Below are positions 58,299-64,000 of a stretch of DNA of 64,000 nt, piece by piece (positions within the stretch are counted from its first letter, which is position 1; each line of letters opens with the position of its first letter). Below the pieces are notes generated by a model. It searched no databases and was not told where the DNA came from. It saw nothing but the letters and a program-made list of their open reading frames with translations. Source of the stretch: Calvatia gigantea (lineage: Eukaryota > Basidiomycota > Agaricomycetes > Agaricales > Lycoperdaceae). The stretch is from assembly GCA_025093985.1 (NCBI GenBank), contig JACAAK010000017.1, positions 310,001 through 374,000 on the forward strand. Direction: 5' to 3'. Both the position numbers and the translations under genes were made by a program.

Positions 58299-58920
58299 TG
58301 TCACAACCCATACACGCACTCACCTGCTTCACCCACTCTTACCCAGACTATACTTTATATTTTATTTACCATTCGCTCTCACCCGCTCTCCCCCATCTCC
58401 CCCACTCTCCATTCTTACTATTATGTCTGATGTTAATTTCCGATTATCCTCCTTGTACATTTCTCCAGTCGTCATACCTACTCCCGTTTCCCTTGCAATC
58501 CCTTTTACCATTCATATTGTTCCTGTTTCACCCTATTCCTTTTAGCTAGTTGCATTCCCAGTGTTTTTATCTAGCGGCCATACCTGGTCTGCACCTGAAG
58601 TTGTAGTAGTTTCCTTTTGTAGAACCACACTTTCTCGCATATATAAACCATAGCTACTTTGCCTGTAATCCTCAGTCTGAAATCTACTTAGTGACACGCT
58701 ACTTCTATTCTACCTCTGTCTCTGTCTCTGTCTCCGCCTCTGACTCTGTCCTTGTCCCTTATTCTGAAGTTAGGACCACTCATTGGCAGGAGGGCGCAAC
58801 ACATACGTTGAAGCCATGGTCCTCCCGAGTTCGCCCACTTCGTCCATTTTTGTCCGCATCCACACATCATTCCGGGCATCTAGACTCTGGTCGTCTCACC
58901 TGCGTGACCCGCACTTAACA
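58299..58920 (+). repeat. Gypsy-1b 3' LTR (622 bp)
   Basis: TGTCACAACCCA ... CTTAACA, after the polypurine tract CCTAAGGGGGGAATAC. Confidence 0.95.
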
Positions 58921-59458
58921 GCAGCTAACTGATCTATATAACTGCAAAAAGTGATGGCCTTGGTTACGCTGGCTTAATACTGCCGCTTTCCTGATCTCAC
59001 AATAATCGCATGCTGGATTAGCAACCAGTGATTTATTACTTAGGAATTCGCATCAGCAAAATGGTTTTTGTATTTCACACCTACGTGGAAAAACAGATTT
59101 GTTAAACGCTTCGAAAGAATTGCTGTTTACAATTTCTGGAGAAGCCTTTTTAGGCTTTCCTACTTCTACTCTTAGACAAAAGTCACAGCGAGTTAGTTGT
59201 GGGAGTTTAAAGTTGAGTTAAAGGACATTTGATAGCTCAAAGCAATTGTCGTTGCGTCCTTTATGGCCATCATAGCAAATGCTAGCATCAATTCCTCTCC
59301 GCTATAGGCTTTCTATTCCAACTTTCAAAGTCTGGTTAAATCCGCATGATCATTGATGACTCCAACATTTGATGTTCGGCCCTGCTGCTCTCTTGTTGAA
59401 GATTCCAATGTCTAAGTCTGGTTTCAATACTGCTAGATTATTGAAGCATTAATCTTCC

Positions 59459-59478
59459 CCCCTTCAAGTAAGGAGGAG
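59459..59478 (+). promoter_or_regulatory. LARD-B polypurine tract
   Basis: CCCCTTCAAGTAAGGAGGAG, one transition from the LARD-A tract. Confidence 0.8.
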
Positions 59479-60023
59479 TGTTGAATCTCGCTCCGTACCA
59501 CTACATTGGTTCAGTCTATTTATAGCTGAAATGGGGTTCAAGTATTTCACCTTCAGAGGGTCGATAATAACAGACCATCACGGACTACGTACGCAGTAGT
59601 TGTACCGCCCTTCTGGTAGTCAGTTATACCCTCTGCATGGAACCTTCTAGTATATGTGTTGTACACAGTATGCTCCAATTATGCTACTGGTAGTTAGACC
59701 TCACCCATATAAGGGTTTAGAGTGCACAGACCAGGGATATTAGTATATATACCCTTATATAGCATTGTAGTATGTATGCCTTTTGGCTACGCCCTTTGGT
59801 GTAAGACAATATGTCTTCTCTCCTCTATGCTAGCTTCTTTAAGCATTGCTTCCCCTTTCCTCAAGACTCTCTGAGTACAATGGTATAAGCAGGACTATGT
59901 CCGCTACCATGCGCCTCTCCTACTGGACCGTCTCCCAGATGAATATGACTACCCTCCACTGCTGACGCCTACACGCTTAGGTAGTGTGAACTTATATTGG
60001 GATGTCTACTCATTCTCTCAACA
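59479..60023 (+). repeat. LARD-B 3' LTR (545 bp)
   Basis: TGTTGAATCTCGCTCC ... TCTCAACA, followed by CAGGT, the target duplication. Confidence 0.93.
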
Positions 60024-61517
60024 CAGGTATGTTTCCTGCATAATCACTTCACTTCTAGGAGATCAAGTTATGACCTGTGGTATTTCAGCAATGCTGGCCT
60101 TGATGATTTATCCAACAGTGAAAAGTTGTGAGTTGCATTTCACATCTGCTGTCACTTGTCCTCACATACAGATCAGGTGGTAGCAGAAATAAACTCATCA
60201 GGAATCCTGATTTAATGAAAACCATATATGCTGAAGGTACTCCTACATCCACCTAATTGTGCTGCTTGTCAGGTTGATAATGTCCCACTCAAGGTGTCCT
60301 TCTCTACACCTACCTGCTCAGTAAGTTAAGAATTCAGAACTTTGTTATCATCCAGGCTTGTTGAACTCACAGTTCTATCCTAGTTTTGTCTAGTGCAACT
60401 CTTGCTGTGGAAATCCGGGTGGTATGTATATGGAGGTATATCAGGTTGAATGACACTGACTGTCAACTGTTGCTGAACATTAGCCTGATAACATTTACCT
60501 TTTCACACTGTAAGCTTTATTAGGACAGCAGGTTTCAAAACTTATTTATCATTGCCCAACAGTGTCAACCACATGATTCAATCAGTGCTAGCTTGTCGAG
60601 TCATACTCAATATCCGAGAACTGTTTGCCGAGGGACAGAGTGAACCATCCTCAACGGGGGGGGGCACTTATCAACAGCCAGCGAGGTGAGGTTCATGTGA
60701 ATTCGATGCGGGCGTAGCTTTTGGTTTATTTCTGGGGAGATGGAATGAGGATTTACCTGGAAAGCTATGTTCAATGATGCCTCGAATGATGAGCCCCAAA
60801 GCATTGGAATAAGGTGGGATATAAGGTCCTTGTAAACCCAAGAAGTTGGCTTTTGGAAAAATCTGTGGCTGTAGGCTGTGGCTCCCGGCTGCAGGCGTAC
60901 AGAGAGTAGAGAAGGGATTATTAAGCAGAATTCAGCAGCAGTATGGTAGGATAAAAAAAACAGGCGTTCGCCTTGGTACTGTGCGGCCGTGCTATTAACA
61001 TGAGACCCAATATTACCTAACGGATTCTTGTTGGAAGAAGTCTGGCTAGGACGTCCTCGGAATGTTCCGTACTATACGGCCTCTTTCCAGGTTCCAAGTC
61101 TAAGTCGGACAGTCGCATGTCATATCCTACTCCCGCGTGTCATCTCATTTGGATCTTCCAAAATTGCGGACAATCTGTCAAGCAATTATTTCAGCGGAGG
61201 GTTTACAGAAGCCGGGATCCTTTCAAGGCGCCTCCAAAGCAGCGGTGCAAGAACGTGTGCCCAGGCCCGGAAATGGTGACTACGCATAGGGGTCTGTTTG
61301 AGATTAGTTTCACTTGCTGGATCATTTGATGTACTTCGCATTTCGACTTAATGACAACCTTGAAGCTTGAAGCTTGAGCGCTTGAAAGCTTGACGAACTT
61401 GCTAAGTTCACTTGAGTTCAGCGCGTGACAAAGGAGCAATCGCGTCTTGTCACAACCAGTGTGGTGTCACACACTAACATTCATCTTATTTATGTGCATG
61501 AACACTACGCTCGGGAA
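60024..61517. other. Host intergenic region upstream of SMC3
   Basis: No transposon or gene could be supported. A G run lies at about 60655-60663. A cluster of AGCTTGA-type repeats (61358-61394) lies about 125 bp before the SMC3 ATG and may be part of its promoter or leader. The minus frame at 60607-60804 shows no known motif. Confidence 0.5.

Positions 61518-64000
<2,483 letters not shown>

Larger units (their letters stand above)
50876..58920 (+). mobile_element. Gypsy-1b, complete but decayed, inside LARD-B
   Basis: 8,045 bp with 622-bp LTRs and perfect target duplications GCAGC (50871-50875 and 58921-58925). It has the same gene order as Gypsy-1a. Compared with Gypsy-1a most differences are CG to TG or CA, except in 56704-57589, which is identical to 30030-30915. 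Confidence 0.95.
45304..60023 (+). mobile_element. LARD-B: complete non-coding copia-derived LTR element with nested Gypsy-1b
   Basis: 545-bp LTRs at both ends, perfect 5-bp target duplications CAGGT (45299-45303 and 60024-60028), primer site 45849-45860, polypurine tract 59459-59478. Without Gypsy-1b and its duplicated GCAGC the element is 6,670 bp. The interior aligns with LARD-A throughout (46221-50875, 58926-59458), with many C/T and G/A differences and a loss of about two array units near 50350. No protein gene can be supported, so it must have been moved by enzymes supplied in trans. Confidence 0.88.

Noticed and set aside
60607..60804. Possible host gene on the minus strand upstream of SMC3
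   Set aside because: Single 65-codon frame without motif or convincing splice structure.

Overview
The window is a nested pile of transposable elements (about 1-60023) abutting one conserved host gene, the 5' two thirds of SMC3 (61518-64000, + strand, running off the end). Short 46-54 bp spliceosomal introns in SMC3, chromodomain Gypsy elements, Ty1/copia elements and methyl-CpG-type decay of old copies point to a filamentous basidiomycete, most likely an Agaricomycete. The species cannot be named from the sequence.

Layout: 1-924 truncated Tc1-type DNA transposon; 925-1900 old debris; 1901-3109 5' end of a copia element (here Copia-1, + strand); 3110-3954 3' end of another Copia-1 (- strand); 3955-15733 a non-coding LTR element (here LARD-A) fused to a piece of Copia-1 pol and carrying a 5,303-bp-offset direct repeat; 15734-16216 unassigned; 16217-20605 Copia-1 pol plus 3' LTR (- strand); 20606-22110 two LTR-like units head to head; 22111-24201 3' end of a Gypsy element (Gypsy-3, - strand); 24202-32246 Gypsy-1a (+ strand); 32247-39313 second Gypsy-3 copy (- strand), split by a complete Tc1-type element (36560-38164); 39314-42695 Gypsy-2 (- strand); 42696-44774 Copia-1 5' end (- strand) with a solo Gypsy-2 LTR; 44775-45303 unassigned; 45304-60023 LARD-B with perfect 5-bp target duplications, itself hit by Gypsy-1b (50876-58920, perfect target duplications); 60024-61517 host intergenic DNA; then SMC3.

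Two themes stand out. First, LARD is a roughly 6.7-kb element with 545-bp LTRs. It keeps Copia-1 LTR ends, the half-tRNA primer site, the leader and the polypurine tract, but has no usable protein gene. Its interior still shows patches of Copia-1 pol DNA, and one RT segment has expanded into a degenerate array of about 14 units of about 50 bp. It looks like a parasite mobilised by Copia-1 proteins, and LARD-A is a LARD/Copia-1/LARD mosaic as expected from template switching. Second, all three Gypsy families carry an extra gene after pol: an antisense, apparently spliced Cys-motif gene in Gypsy-1, a 327-codon sense ORF in Gypsy-2, and an approximately 437-codon sense ORF with two zinc knuckles in Gypsy-3.

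Most elements are inactive. In-frame stops are mainly TGA at probable CGA codons, plus TAA/TAG explicable by C-to-T or G-to-A. Gypsy-1a is the best preserved. Element names are local labels; no database was consulted.
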